NCBI GenBank assembly: GCA_015075185.1
Contig: JABTUW010000001.1
Span: 1,860,001-1,924,000 of the forward strand
Direction: 5' to 3'
From: Anaerolineales bacterium
GTDB taxonomy: Bacteria; Chloroflexota; Anaerolineae; 4572-78; J111
DNA: 64,000 nt
Positions within the stretch are counted from its first letter, which is position 1. Each line of letters opens with the position of its first letter. The notes under the pieces were generated by a model, which was not told the origin of the DNA, made no database searches, and saw only the letters and a list, made by a program, of their open reading frames with translations. Position numbers and translations under genes: made by a program. Below are positions 33,953 to 43,000 of this stretch, one piece after another.

Positions 33953-34780
33953 TCACACGCCGCGTGGATAGGATCCCAACACCTTCAAATAGCTGGTTAT
34001 CTCCCGCAAATGGTTCAGCGCGTTGCGGCCCCGCTCTTCGTATTGGCTGGCGATGAAGTCAATATAAAAGAAGTATTGCCAGCGCTTGCCCTGCAAGGGC
34101 CGGGATTCGATTTTGGTCAGGTCAATATCGCGCAGCGCAAAAACCGCCAGGCTTTTAAAGAGAGAGCCAGGCACGTTGTTCATTGAAAAGACGATCGAAG
34201 TTTTGACCTCGCCGGTTGGCACAACCGGCTCACGGGCCACGATCACAAAGCGGGTGTAATTTTCGGCGTCATCTTGCATATCGGGCTGGACAATGTGCAT
34301 GTCGTAGATATCAGCCGCCCGCTGGCTGGCCAGACCGGCCCCGTCGGCGATGTTTTGCTCTTTGATCATTTTGACGCTGCCGGCGGTATCGTAGGTAACA
34401 ACGCGTTCGGCGTGCGGCAGGAGCCTGGTGATCGATCGCTCGCATTGGGCCAGGGCTTGAGGGTGGGAGTAGACTTTTTTGATGTCGCCGAGGGTGACGC
34501 CGGGCAAAGCAATGAGTTGGTGGGCAATAGGAATTTGGACTTCGCCCACAATGAATAGTTCATGCCGCAGCAACAAGTCATAATTGCGATGAATGCTCCC
34601 GGCCAGCGAGTTTTCCACCGGCAGTACACCCCGTTCGGCCTGACCGGTGGCGACCGCCTCAAAGACACCATCAAAATCATTATGAGGAAGCGGCTGGACC
34701 GAGTCGCCGAAAAAGGCAATGGCGGCAGCTTCGCTGTAAGCGCCCCGTTCACCCTGAAAGGCCACATGTAAGCGGGTCAT
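33953..34780 (-). CDS. pheA: Prephenate dehydratase
   Basis: 275 residues, a monofunctional PDT with a C-terminal ACT domain. It converts prephenate to phenylpyruvate in phenylalanine synthesis. Visible: FQGERGAYSEAAA at the start, VENSLAGSIHRNYDLL, the catalytic TRF motif in NYTRFVIV (about 178), and the ACT segment NVPGSLFKSLAVFALRDIDL with the ESRP motif that binds Phe for feedback inhibition. The ATG overlaps the stop of the metallophosphoesterase gene by 4 bp, so the two are coupled. Confidence 0.93.
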   Translation of the reverse strand: MTRLHVAFQGERGAYSEAAAIAFFGDSVQPLPHNDFDGVFEAVATGQAERGVLPVENSLAGSIHRNYDLLLRHELFIVGEVQIPIAHQLIALPGVTLGDIKKVYSHPQALAQCERSITRLLPHAERVVTYDTAGSVKMIKEQNIADGAGLASQRAADIYDMHIVQPDMQDDAENYTRFVIVAREPVVPTGEVKTSIVFSMNNVPGSLFKSLAVFALRDIDLTKIESRPLQGKRWQYFFYIDFIASQYEERGRNALNHLREITSYLKVLGSYPRGV

Positions 34781-35421
34781 GAAGGAACCTCTATCTCTAA
34801 AACGCGGTAGGGGTAAATGTTAACCACCCGGGTCTCCAAAAAATGGGTTTCAGTGATTTCGGCGGGATTGTAGACATGGCGGTGGCCGTGCACCAGGTAT
34901 TTCGGCTTAAAAACTTTCATCAACCACAAAAAAGCCTTAAAGCCCACGTGAATGCGGTCCTCGCCGTTATGGATGCCGTAGGGCGGCGAGTGAGCCACCA
35001 GAATATCCAGGTAGCGGCCATACATAAGCTTGTTCATCAGCAACTTTGGTATCAGGTAAAACACATTGAGCCACATTTCTCGCTGGCTGTATTGAAAACA
35101 ACCATCTTTATAACGGATGGAGCCTTCCAATCCGGTCAGCAATAAGCCGCTCTCTTTGTAAACGTGGCAGTGCAGATTCGCGCCGCCGCTAGGGCCGCTG
35201 ATTGAAGTTCCGTCGGAGAGGTATTCCTGCTGTGGGTCGTGGTTGCCGTGGACGTACAGGAGCGGCACATTGAGCATGGAGAGAATAAATTCCAGGTAGT
35301 AATAGGGCAGGTCGCCGCAGCCAATAATTAAATTAACATCGTTGTACCGTTCGACAATCCGGGGACTATAGAGGTGCTCGACGACCTTGTCGCTGACGAA
35401 TAAAATCTTCACCGATTTCAC
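34777..35421 (-). CDS. Calcineurin-like metallophosphoesterase
   Basis: 214 residues. Metal-binding motifs: FVSDKV at the start, IGCGDLPYYYLEF, VHGNHDPQQEY (GNHD), VAHSPPYG and VHGHRHVYN (GHxH). The first DxH motif is changed to DKV, with His replaced by Val, so one metal site may be weak. Substrate unknown, possibly a nucleotide or phosphoester. It starts with GTG behind a strong promoter and is followed by pheA with overlapping start and stop. Confidence 0.8.
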   Translation of the reverse strand: MKSVKILFVSDKVVEHLYSPRIVERYNDVNLIIGCGDLPYYYLEFILSMLNVPLLYVHGNHDPQQEYLSDGTSISGPSGGANLHCHVYKESGLLLTGLEGSIRYKDGCFQYSQREMWLNVFYLIPKLLMNKLMYGRYLDILVAHSPPYGIHNGEDRIHVGFKAFLWLMKVFKPKYLVHGHRHVYNPAEITETHFLETRVVNIYPYRVLEIEVPS

Positions 35422-35485
35422 AGGTTAAGGGTTATGTATTTAAGTGTCAAGGGTCATGCCATACTACTTCTGCCAGAGTGGGGCA

Positions 35486-35514
35486 ATTTTACCACGAAGC
35501 TATACCTATGTCAA
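35486..35514 (-). promoter_or_regulatory. Promoter for the metallophosphoesterase-pheA operon
   Basis: Minus strand TTGACA (35509-35514), 17 bp, TAAAAT (35486-35491). Confidence 0.75.
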
Positions 35515-35535
35515 CGAATTTAACAAATTGACAAA

Positions 35536-36948
35536 TTAATCCGGCTTCTCCAATTCAAACTCGGCATGGATGACCCGCACCGCAATATCGGCCTGGCTGC
35601 GCGCCACCACCAGCGAAATATTAAATTCGCTGCTGCCCTGGGCAATGGCGATGACATTTATTTTTTCCCGCCCTAGCGCGCCAAACAGACGGCCGCTGAT
35701 GCCCGGCGTACCCTTCATGCCCGCGCCGACCACCGCCAGCACCACCACTTCATCTTCCCAGCGCACCGGCTCCAGGTCACGCCGCTCAATTTCACGGGCC
35801 AGTTCCTGTTCCAGAGACTTGGCGACTCTAGTTACATCGGCGCTGGGGATAACAAAGCAGATAGACTGCTCCGACGAGGCCTGGCTGATCATCAGCACGT
35901 TGGTGTCGGTGCGAGCCACAGCCATAAAAGTCCGCCCCGCTACGCCGGGAATTCCGGCCATCCCCGGCCCTTCGACCGTCACCAGGCTCATATTTTTGAT
36001 GGCCGCTACGGCTTTAACTGCTTTGTTGCTCTCTTTGGCCTCGGCGGTGATGAGCGTGCCCGGATGGTCCGGCTCAAAGGTGTTAAGAATGCGCACGGGC
36101 ATGCCGACCCGCCGGGCCGGGCGGATCGCCTGCGAATGGAGCACTTTGGCCCCGAAATAGGAAAGCTCACTGATTTCGGCGTAGGAGAGGTGGCTGATGG
36201 GGTGTGCGGCGGGGACCAGGCGAGGGTCGGTGGTCATCACCCCGTTGACATCCGTCCAAATCCAGACCTCATCGGCTTCCAGAGCGCGGCCCAGAATAGT
36301 CCCGGTGTAATCGCTGCCGCCCCGCCCCAGCGTGGTGGGAATACCGTTCTCGGTTGCGCCGATAAAACCGGTGACAACCGGGACCTTGCCCGCGCCCAAA
36401 ATGGGCCGCAGTCCGGCCTGGGCCTTGGCCGCCGTTGCCTCAACCAGGGGAACCGCTCCGCCAAAGCGGCTGTCGGTCACAATCAGTTCAGTTGCGGCCA
36501 CACCCTGGGCCGGCACGCCGGCATGGTTAAGAATCGCCGCCACCTGCGGCACGCTGATGCGCTCGCCCATCCCGGCAATGACATCCAGCGCCCGCGGGGT
36601 CAGCTCGCCCAGCACCCGAATGCCGTGGCACAACGCCTCAAACTCGTCCAGCAAGGCGTTGATTTCGGCCATCACCGTGGCCCGTTCCGGCGTGTCGCCC
36701 AAAAAATGCAAGGTGGCCTCGGCGTGCTTTTGGGCGATAGTCGCTCTGGCTTGGTGCGCCGTCTCCTCGTCGCCGGCTTCGGCCTGGTGGGCCGCGTTTA
36801 ACAGCATATCGGTCACGCCGCTCATGGCTGAAACTACCAGCACCAACGAATGTCCCTGCTGCCGTCCAGCTTTTACAATTTCAACTACTTTTTGTAAGGC
36901 GGGTACACTGCCTACGGAGGTGCCGCCGAATTTCATAACGATTAACAA
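35536..36948 (-). CDS. lysC: Aspartate kinase
   Basis: 470 residues, monofunctional. It phosphorylates aspartate in the lysine, threonine and methionine pathway. KFGGTSVGS at the start is the kinase signature; GRGGSDYTGTILGRAL binds nucleotide; tandem ACT domains follow from about residue 315 (VEGPGMAGIPGVAGRTFMAV and AGMKGTPGISGRLFGAL), providing feedback control. I chose the TTG at 36948 because GGAG lies 8 bases before it; the ATG four codons later is too far from it. No lysine riboswitch was recognised in the leader. Confidence 0.93.
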   Translation of the reverse strand: MLIVMKFGGTSVGSVPALQKVVEIVKAGRQQGHSLVLVVSAMSGVTDMLLNAAHQAEAGDEETAHQARATIAQKHAEATLHFLGDTPERATVMAEINALLDEFEALCHGIRVLGELTPRALDVIAGMGERISVPQVAAILNHAGVPAQGVAATELIVTDSRFGGAVPLVEATAAKAQAGLRPILGAGKVPVVTGFIGATENGIPTTLGRGGSDYTGTILGRALEADEVWIWTDVNGVMTTDPRLVPAAHPISHLSYAEISELSYFGAKVLHSQAIRPARRVGMPVRILNTFEPDHPGTLITAEAKESNKAVKAVAAIKNMSLVTVEGPGMAGIPGVAGRTFMAVARTDTNVLMISQASSEQSICFVIPSADVTRVAKSLEQELAREIERRDLEPVRWEDEVVVLAVVGAGMKGTPGISGRLFGALGREKINVIAIAQGSSEFNISLVVARSQADIAVRVIHAEFELEKPD

Positions 36949-37030
36949 GGTGATGTCTCCTTCAAAGACAGATTGTTAGAAGTCAGAGGTCAGCCCATAG
37001 GGGGCCTTCGGCTCTAGCCAGATAGTTTCC

Positions 37031-37067
37031 AAAAAAATACGGCCTCTGCTGTTTCAGAGGCCGTATT
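37031..37067 (-). terminator. Terminator of the receiver-domain gene
   Basis: 13-base arms (AATACGGCCTCTG and complement), 6-base loop, and on the minus strand a run of seven T. An AAATCCAAAATCT word repeat (37070-37112) separates it from the gene. Confidence 0.85.
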
Positions 37068-37113
37068 ATAAATCCAAAATCTAAAATCCAAAATCTAAAA
37101 TAATCTAAAATCC

Positions 37114-37509
37114 CTACGCTTCCAATCGCATTGTCGAGAGGCGGATGGCTGCTTCAATGCGCAGGCGCAGCTCCTCAATATCCAGGGGTTTGATAATAAT
37201 ATCACTCACGCCAGCTTCCAGGGCAGCCAGGCGGGCCTGGCGGTCGTTGACGTGCAGCAACATGACCAGCGGAATATGACCGACCAGGGTATCGTCCAGC
37301 AGCTCCCGGCAAACTTGAAAGGGATTCCCCTGCAACTCGTCGCTGATGAGGATAGCGTTGGGCTGCCAGGGCCGTGCGGCCCGGATGATGTCGCCAGCTT
37401 CACTGACCGTTTGAACTTCATGCCCATTCGCTTCAAAATATAAACGTAAGGACTCGCGGATATCAACATCCGGGTCCGCAATTAAAATACGTGATTTGGG
37501 AATGCTCAC
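37114..37509 (-). CDS. Stand-alone receiver (CheY-like) protein with altered phosphorylation site
   Basis: About 131 residues from the GTG at 37509 (VSIPKSRILIADPDVD; GGAGAGAG upstream). The acidic pair (ADPDVD) and the C-terminal Lys (IIIKPLD) are present. At the strand-3 position where the phosphorylated Asp normally sits the sequence is ILISDELQG: the expected place is Ser and an Asp follows one residue later. It may be phosphorylated on the shifted Asp or act without phosphorylation. No kinase or output domain is nearby. The partner is unknown. Confidence 0.7.
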   Translation of the reverse strand: MSIPKSRILIADPDVDIRESLRLYFEANGHEVQTVSEAGDIIRAARPWQPNAILISDELQGNPFQVCRELLDDTLVGHIPLVMLLHVNDRQARLAALEAGVSDIIIKPLDIEELRLRIEAAIRLSTMRLEA

Positions 37510-37676
37510 TAAAAAATCTCTCTCTCCGGCTCGATGCGATACATTATACACCAGAACCTTCCAATCTATCTTATCAATTATGGCTTGAGTGGTTAAATCT
37601 GACGTGGAGTAATTGCTGCCAATTGCCACTTTCGAGTATGCGTCAAACGATTGAGTTTTGCCATAGGAGAATAGTC

Positions 37677-37706
37677 ATGAGTTTAGAGACAAATAAAAAA
37701 CGCTGA
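37677..37706 (+). CDS. Possible 9-codon leader ORF overlapping a terminator
   Basis: ATG at 37677 with AGGAGA 6 bases upstream, encoding MSLETNKKR; the stop codon is the last base-triplet of the left terminator arm. Translation could affect the hairpin. No plus-strand gene follows closely, and expression is unproven. Confidence 0.3.
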   Translation: MSLETNKKR

Positions 37707-37732
37707 AGCCCTGCGTGACCTCAGCGTTTTTT
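37695..37732. terminator. Bidirectional terminator
   Basis: 12-base arms AAAAAACGCTGA / TCAGCGTTTTTT around 14 bases. Confidence 0.85.
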
Positions 37733-37790
37733 CCTGAGCAATTTGCTATTCATTTTTACCTCTGGTTAAGAATTGGAAATAAGGGAAGAT

Positions 37791-37967
37791 TCATCCAGCC
37801 AAAACCAGCTGAATCCCGATGATTATGAGGACTATTACCCATGCAACGATCCCAGCCATGGCTAAACATCCTTGAAGAGAGTTAGATGTGCGTGTCAGTT
37901 TTATGAAGACGAACAGTGGGATTACAACTGCCACTGCTAATCCAATTATTATGAATACCGGCATCAT
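37791..37967 (-). CDS. Small membrane protein of 58 residues
   Basis: Two hydrophobic helices (VFIIIGLAVAVVIPLFVFI and MAGIVAWVIVLIIIGIQL) joined by a short polar loop KLTRTSNSLQGCL. GGAAGGAGAATAAAA before the ATG pair is an excellent ribosome site, which together with the composition supports a real gene. I recognise no family. It ends before the bidirectional terminator at 37695-37732, so it is a short transcript of its own. Possible roles such as regulator of a membrane complex or toxin-like peptide are open. Confidence 0.7.
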   Translation of the reverse strand: MMPVFIIIGLAVAVVIPLFVFIKLTRTSNSLQGCLAMAGIVAWVIVLIIIGIQLVLAG

Positions 37968-38040
37968 TTTTATTCTCCTTCCTATTTGTTAATGACCAGC
38001 TAAAGTACACGCCAGCCTGATTGACTGACAGATTTGATTT

Positions 38041-38115
38041 TTAACCGCAGAGGACGCCAAGAACGCAGAGGTTCTAATAAATTTCTCGGTGGCCTCTGCG
38101 CTCTCTGCGGTGAAT
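38041..38115. repeat. CCGCAGAGGACGC inverted repeat
   Basis: AACCGCAGAGGACGCC, AACGCAGAGG then GGCCTCTGCGCTCTCTGCGG: degenerate words in inverted order between two small genes. Confidence 0.75.
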
Positions 38116-38133
38116 TTGAGCCACAATGTTAAA

Positions 38134-38382
38134 TTAGTCAGTCAACAGACGCACCGGCTCAAAACGTATATTCTCTAAATGGAGTTTCTCTACTTGAATT
38201 GATAAGGCATGGGCCAGCGCAGTCGCCTCAACCACATCCTGTTTAGGTAGAATGTAGAAAAGGTTTGAGTTTTTTATATCCTGCTTGACTTCTACCTCGG
38301 CTAACCGCCGCCCCAGGCCCGCATTAATATCCAGATTTAAAAGTTTACAAATCGTCTCTGCCATTTTGTTTTCCTTTACCAT
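38134..38382 (-). CDS. Small protein of unknown function next to the radical SAM gene
   Basis: 82 residues, starting MVKENKMAET; GAGG lies 6 bases before the ATG. Mixed helix/strand composition, one Cys (residue 12), no signal or membrane segment, acidic C-terminal half. I do not recognise a family. It lies downstream of the radical SAM/SPASM gene on the same strand, but an extended -10 in the gap suggests that it can be transcribed alone. It could be a carrier or substrate for that enzyme; the sequence does not prove it. Confidence 0.6.
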   Translation of the reverse strand: MVKENKMAETICKLLNLDINAGLGRRLAEVEVKQDIKNSNLFYILPKQDVVEATALAHALSIQVEKLHLENIRFEPVRLLTD

Positions 38383-38449
38383 CTCTCACCTCAATTCGTA
38401 CTCCGACCGCAATAAGACAAGTGACGACAGAACCAGATTGGTGATCTTT

Positions 38450-38458
38450 ATTATAACA
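38450..38458 (-). promoter_or_regulatory. Extended -10 promoter for the 82-residue protein
   Basis: Minus strand TGTTATAAT, with no good -35. Confidence 0.45.
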
Positions 38459-38480
38459 TCAATCTGAGACGAAATATACA

Positions 38481-39959
38481 TTAGCTTAAGTACCCTTCGA
38501 GTCTCATTAGCCTCAACCCTTCAAGCTTCAAAGCCTCTGGAAATAAAGCTCGGTAAATGCTGCAATGAGGGCTTTGTACATCAAAGCGTCCCGCTGCTCG
38601 ATACGTTTCCAGCGGACAGCCCCCCGCACAGCGATACCTCCAGGCGCATTCTCTACAACCCTCTTTATCGTCCACACTGATTACCGGAATTGAACCATGG
38701 GCGACGAGTTCCAGCGGATCATGCGCACCGTTAAGGGGTTTACCCTCACCCAGGTGCATCTGGCACTGGGCCACCTGGCCGGTATGGGTAAAAACCATGT
38801 AGCTCTGGCCCACGCCGCAGGTATGGGTATGGGCTTCGGCTTGCACTCGATCCAGCAGCCCGCCCAAGAATGGGCGGGTGGGTAAATACTTTTCAACCAC
38901 CTGATAAGCGCGGCGCATGCCCTCGATAATTTGCTGTTCTTCCAACTTCAAATCGTGATAGCTGGCCGAAAGCAAGTTTTCCCGGTAAAAGTTGAGACTA
39001 AAAGGCAAATCACGTTCAATACCCCAGGCAACAGCATCGGCGGCGGCGAAGGCGTTGCGGCCGGTAATGGTGATAGAAATATCGGGGCGGACGCCGGCCG
39101 GGAGTAGAATGTGATCAACCGTATGTTCGATACGGGCAAAACTGCCCCGCCCTCCCCGGTCGGGCCGCTGCGCATCATGGGCCGCGCCGACGCCATCCAG
39201 CGAAATCATCAATTTTACGCCGGAGTCAACCAGCCAGCGCGCCATGGCCGCTGTCCAGACCGTGCCGTTGCTGAGCACCACTGCCCGCAGGTCGAGACCT
39301 TTTTTCGCCGCCAGGTGTTGGGCGTAGCGGTGCAGCCGCTGCACCAATTTGAAGTGCAGAGCCGCCTCGCCTCCGGCGTACTTGAGTTTGACCGCTTTGA
39401 AGCCATTTTTTTCCGCCGAACGAAAAACTGCCTCAACCGCTTTGAGGCCAATTTCTTCGGACATGTGTTCATTGGATTTGCGGACGTAGCAGTAGGGACA
39501 ATCCAGGTTGCAGGCGTTGGTAATGTGCAGCCAGGCGGTCAGGGTGAGGGGGTGGCCACGGGTCAGGGTTGGCTTTTGCCCAGCAGCCACCAGCAGGCCG
39601 CCCTGGGCCAGGGTGTAATCAACGGCCTGGTCCAAAGGTTGAGGGGTACTGAATTCATACAAGCGCCTGACGGCCTGTTGATTAAGGACCGCCGGCCCTG
39701 CGGGGGAGAAGGGGCTATAAGCTAGGGTGAAGTCGCGTGGCAAGAAGTTGGTGTAGAGTTGGGGGGTGAGAGTGAAGTTAGAGTTGACAGGTTTGAAAAA
39801 CCGGTCAGGTCTATCTCTCAATGGGCTGTCGGCCGGGGCGCAGTCTTCTTCTATGGGAGCTTGAGTCTGAGTTACTATAGTGAGTGACCCATCATTAGGG
39901 GCGCAATCGTTTTCTGTCTGACCGGCAACATAACTGGTCAAAATTATCGAAGAGATCAT
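38481..39959 (-). CDS. Radical SAM/SPASM protein (peptide-maturase-like)
   Basis: 492 residues. The radical SAM cluster motif is CNLDCPYCYV (about 153-162); the SPASM region has EGCRECAWRYRCAGGCPLE and SPHCSIY for auxiliary iron-sulfur clusters. Such enzymes modify peptides (RiPP maturases) or enzyme side chains. Residues 85-150 resemble the N-terminal recognition part of maturases. The first 47 residues are odd: two DCAPxD motifs (residues 18-23 and 39-44), 21 residues apart, reminiscent of a substrate peptide. Residues about 48-58 are from a dispersed repeat. No clear precursor gene lies beside it. Confidence 0.8.
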   Translation of the reverse strand: MISSIILTSYVAGQTENDCAPNDGSLTIVTQTQAPIEEDCAPADSPLRDRPDRFFKPVNSNFTLTPQLYTNFLPRDFTLAYSPFSPAGPAVLNQQAVRRLYEFSTPQPLDQAVDYTLAQGGLLVAAGQKPTLTRGHPLTLTAWLHITNACNLDCPYCYVRKSNEHMSEEIGLKAVEAVFRSAEKNGFKAVKLKYAGGEAALHFKLVQRLHRYAQHLAAKKGLDLRAVVLSNGTVWTAAMARWLVDSGVKLMISLDGVGAAHDAQRPDRGGRGSFARIEHTVDHILLPAGVRPDISITITGRNAFAAADAVAWGIERDLPFSLNFYRENLLSASYHDLKLEEQQIIEGMRRAYQVVEKYLPTRPFLGGLLDRVQAEAHTHTCGVGQSYMVFTHTGQVAQCQMHLGEGKPLNGAHDPLELVAHGSIPVISVDDKEGCRECAWRYRCAGGCPLETYRAAGRFDVQSPHCSIYRALFPEALKLEGLRLMRLEGYLS

Positions 39960-40039
39960 AGCTCTACCTCTACCAGGCCGGACAGCAAGACCAGGTAGTC
40001 ACTGAAAATTTGATACAAGACTTACATAACCCAAAAATA

Positions 40040-43000
40040 TCACACTTCCACTACATTCTCTAACCAATAACCCTGGTTGCGACTATTGTGGATGTAGACA
40101 GGTTGGCTGGGCACGGGTTCAATTCTTTTGCGCAGCCGACTAGCCAGGGAATTGACGTTACCCTTGCTGCCACTTATAGCTAACAAATCCCTTGTAGCAT
40201 CACTCCCTTGTCGATGGTGCCATAATATTTCAAGGAAGCGGAAAGTTTGTGGTTCCAGAGACATGAATTGGGTGCCACGCCAGACACCGAGTCGCTCTCG
40301 ATCAATCTTGAGCGGTACAAAATGGACAAAATAATCCCGAATGAGTGCCTCACTATCTACTACTAACCGTTGACCGCTTTTGGTGTAATGGTCTAGCAGT
40401 ACCGCCGTCAGGCACACCCACGCTTGAGGCGAGGGACCTAAGTATAAAGCCGTGAGTTGTTCTTCTAGCCGGGCCAGCACGCTTTCGTTGGCCAACTGCC
40501 TTAAAGTAGTTAGTTTGCCTTCGGTAGCGGCGGATAAATGACGTTGACCAATCTCGCGGCAAAGTTTGATAGACCAGTCGAGTCGGGCAAAAGTAATCCG
40601 GCCACGCGACCTGTCAATCAGTCTGGCCTGTTTCACCGCCTGTTCTGGAATAGCTGCTTTGATGGCAAAGCCTTCAATTTGCAGCGGAGTTAGCCAGCCA
40701 AACAGGTCGCTGATTTGCTCTAAGACGGCCTTTTGAGCGGCCTCAGCTTCATCTATGTCTACCAGCACCATCACTCCGGCAAAGCCCAGCCGCCGACTGA
40801 CTGTGACTAATTCCTCAATCTGCCCCTGTACATCCGCCAATGCAGTCTCGGTAGGGTATATATCGTCAAAGGGTTGTTGCAGCAGTTCGAGTAAGGCTGG
40901 TTGGTTAAGGTCGTCAGCCCAACGCCGGAAGGCGCGGGCATTACTGTACTTTTCAATGAGCCACCGCAAAAATTCAAGATTAGTGTAAGAAAGTGCATTT
41001 GCTTTTTCGGGATGACGAGTTAAAAAATCCTTAATAGTTATGGAGGCGCAAGCCATCATTTGGCCGAGGTGTTGATGCCCACTGGCCCAGGCATATGGCT
41101 TGCCGGGCCAGCGCTCAACGGGGTAGCGAAAGATCAACCAGCCCCCAATCTCTTGCTTTTCCAACGCCTGTAAAGCAGTGGTTTTGCCGCTGCCGGGACC
41201 GCCGGAAACTATGACCGAACGAGGCAGGCCACGTAAGGTAACATCGGCTGGCGATGGCACGTAACATTCAGCCCACCAACGCTCGTTTTGCTCCGGGGTG
41301 CGTTGTTCTTCAGGTAGAAAAGGCCAGAGAAGGGAAGATACTATTCTTTTCTTTCCCTTCTCCGTCAAACGCTCCTCAGCGCGAAGCAACTCGCGCAGGC
41401 CATCCACTACCCGGTATCGTTGGCCCCCGGCTTGAGTCACGATACTCAAGGCCATCAGGTTTTGCAGATGGTCAAGTGCCTTGCCCTGACTATAGTCACA
41501 TGCTGTCGCAAAGGTTTCCAGGGTCCAGGTATCTTCACCGGCGACGATGGCTTTCAGGTCAGTTTCGATGGTACTTAGTTCTATGAACTCTTGTGTCAAT
41601 TTCTCTTTGATGAGTAAAATCCAGCAGTTTCGTAGATCAGCGGCGGTAAACGCAAAAGGTTGCCGCTGGGATGCTTCTTGTTGAGCCAGGGCGAATAAGT
41701 AGGCATTAATCGCCGGGTGAGTCCAGTTATAGGGTGGAATAATAGGCAACAAATCTTCAGGTTTCAGAGCTAGATTATGATGACCGGCAACTAGTTTTAT
41801 CAATTGTTTTTGTCCAACCTTTGGGGTAAAAACTTGTAGAGAAATACGTTGTTCCCCTCGACGGAGGTTAGGTGACTTCAAGCCTAAATCGTCTCGAAAT
41901 GCCATTACTATTCGTACACAAGGGTTCATCCAAAATTGTTCTAATAAACGTTTCTCTAGTTCTCTACGTTCATTGTCCAGCAGTTTGTCAAATTCGTCCA
42001 CCAATAATAGGGGGTATAAAGGAGGGCTGCAATTTTGGCATACATCTTCAAGGAATCGAGCGATAATGACCTCGAGAGAGTTTACCGGATCGTAGTTACG
42101 GATCTCAGCTCGGAATTTTTGAGCCTCGATGAAAAGGGAGAGTAACCAATCAGCAATATCCTGCCTTGACTTTAACTTTAAAGTCGGCACGCGTATTAGA
42201 AATAAGTCGCGTTTGTGCCGGATTTTGGCTAGACTGTATTCTAATTGGTGCAACAGCCAGCTTTTGCCGTAACCTGGTGGGCTGGTAATTGTCCGCAAAC
42301 GGCGGGGAACTTGGTCAGCCGTGGCCCATTGAATCAGGGCATCGAGTTCGACGTCCCGGTCAACAAAGAGGTGAGGAGAAAAGTCGTCGTATCTGTCCAA
42401 AGCAGGTGATTCTAACCCCGTTTTCGCTTCGCTTCGACCAATAAGCTGATTAAAGGAGGGAAGCGTTGTATTTTCGTTAACGACCACCGGCTTACTGACT
42501 GTACCAAAATTATTTTGAAACCTCACCTCAGCCTGTGAAATTCGCCCATAGATTAAACTGCTTAATGCTCTGGCATATTTTACCAGAACACTATCCGAGC
42601 CAATTTGCCTATGAATAGTTTCGGCCAGTCTGGTCAGGTGGGCCGCTTCCGTCAAATTTACCGATGGCAAGAGAGAAGTCACGGCCATTGGTTCAGCCGC
42701 TAGCTCCTCTTTGGGTTGCGCCTCTCTGGCTGGAGTTAAGGTGTTTTGAAAACGCTCAACCAACCATTGCCCGGCCTCATTCGGCTCAATAAAGCTCCAC
42801 ATAGCCACCTCTTGAGCGTTTCGTAACTGTGGACCAAAATCAGAACTGGTCATCTCGTTGAGGTAGCTCAAGGCCAGTTGGGCAATTTCTTTAAGACGTT
42901 CAGGCGGCGCTTCCTGCTCCACAGCTGCCAACAAAACTTCTCTGACCGGGACATCCATCTGATAACTTTCGCCGATGATTTCATGGCACAGGTCGGAGAG

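Noticed and set aside
36949..37030. Lysine riboswitch in front of lysC
   Set aside because: The leader is short (about 80 bases) and lacks the conserved lysine-riboswitch core.
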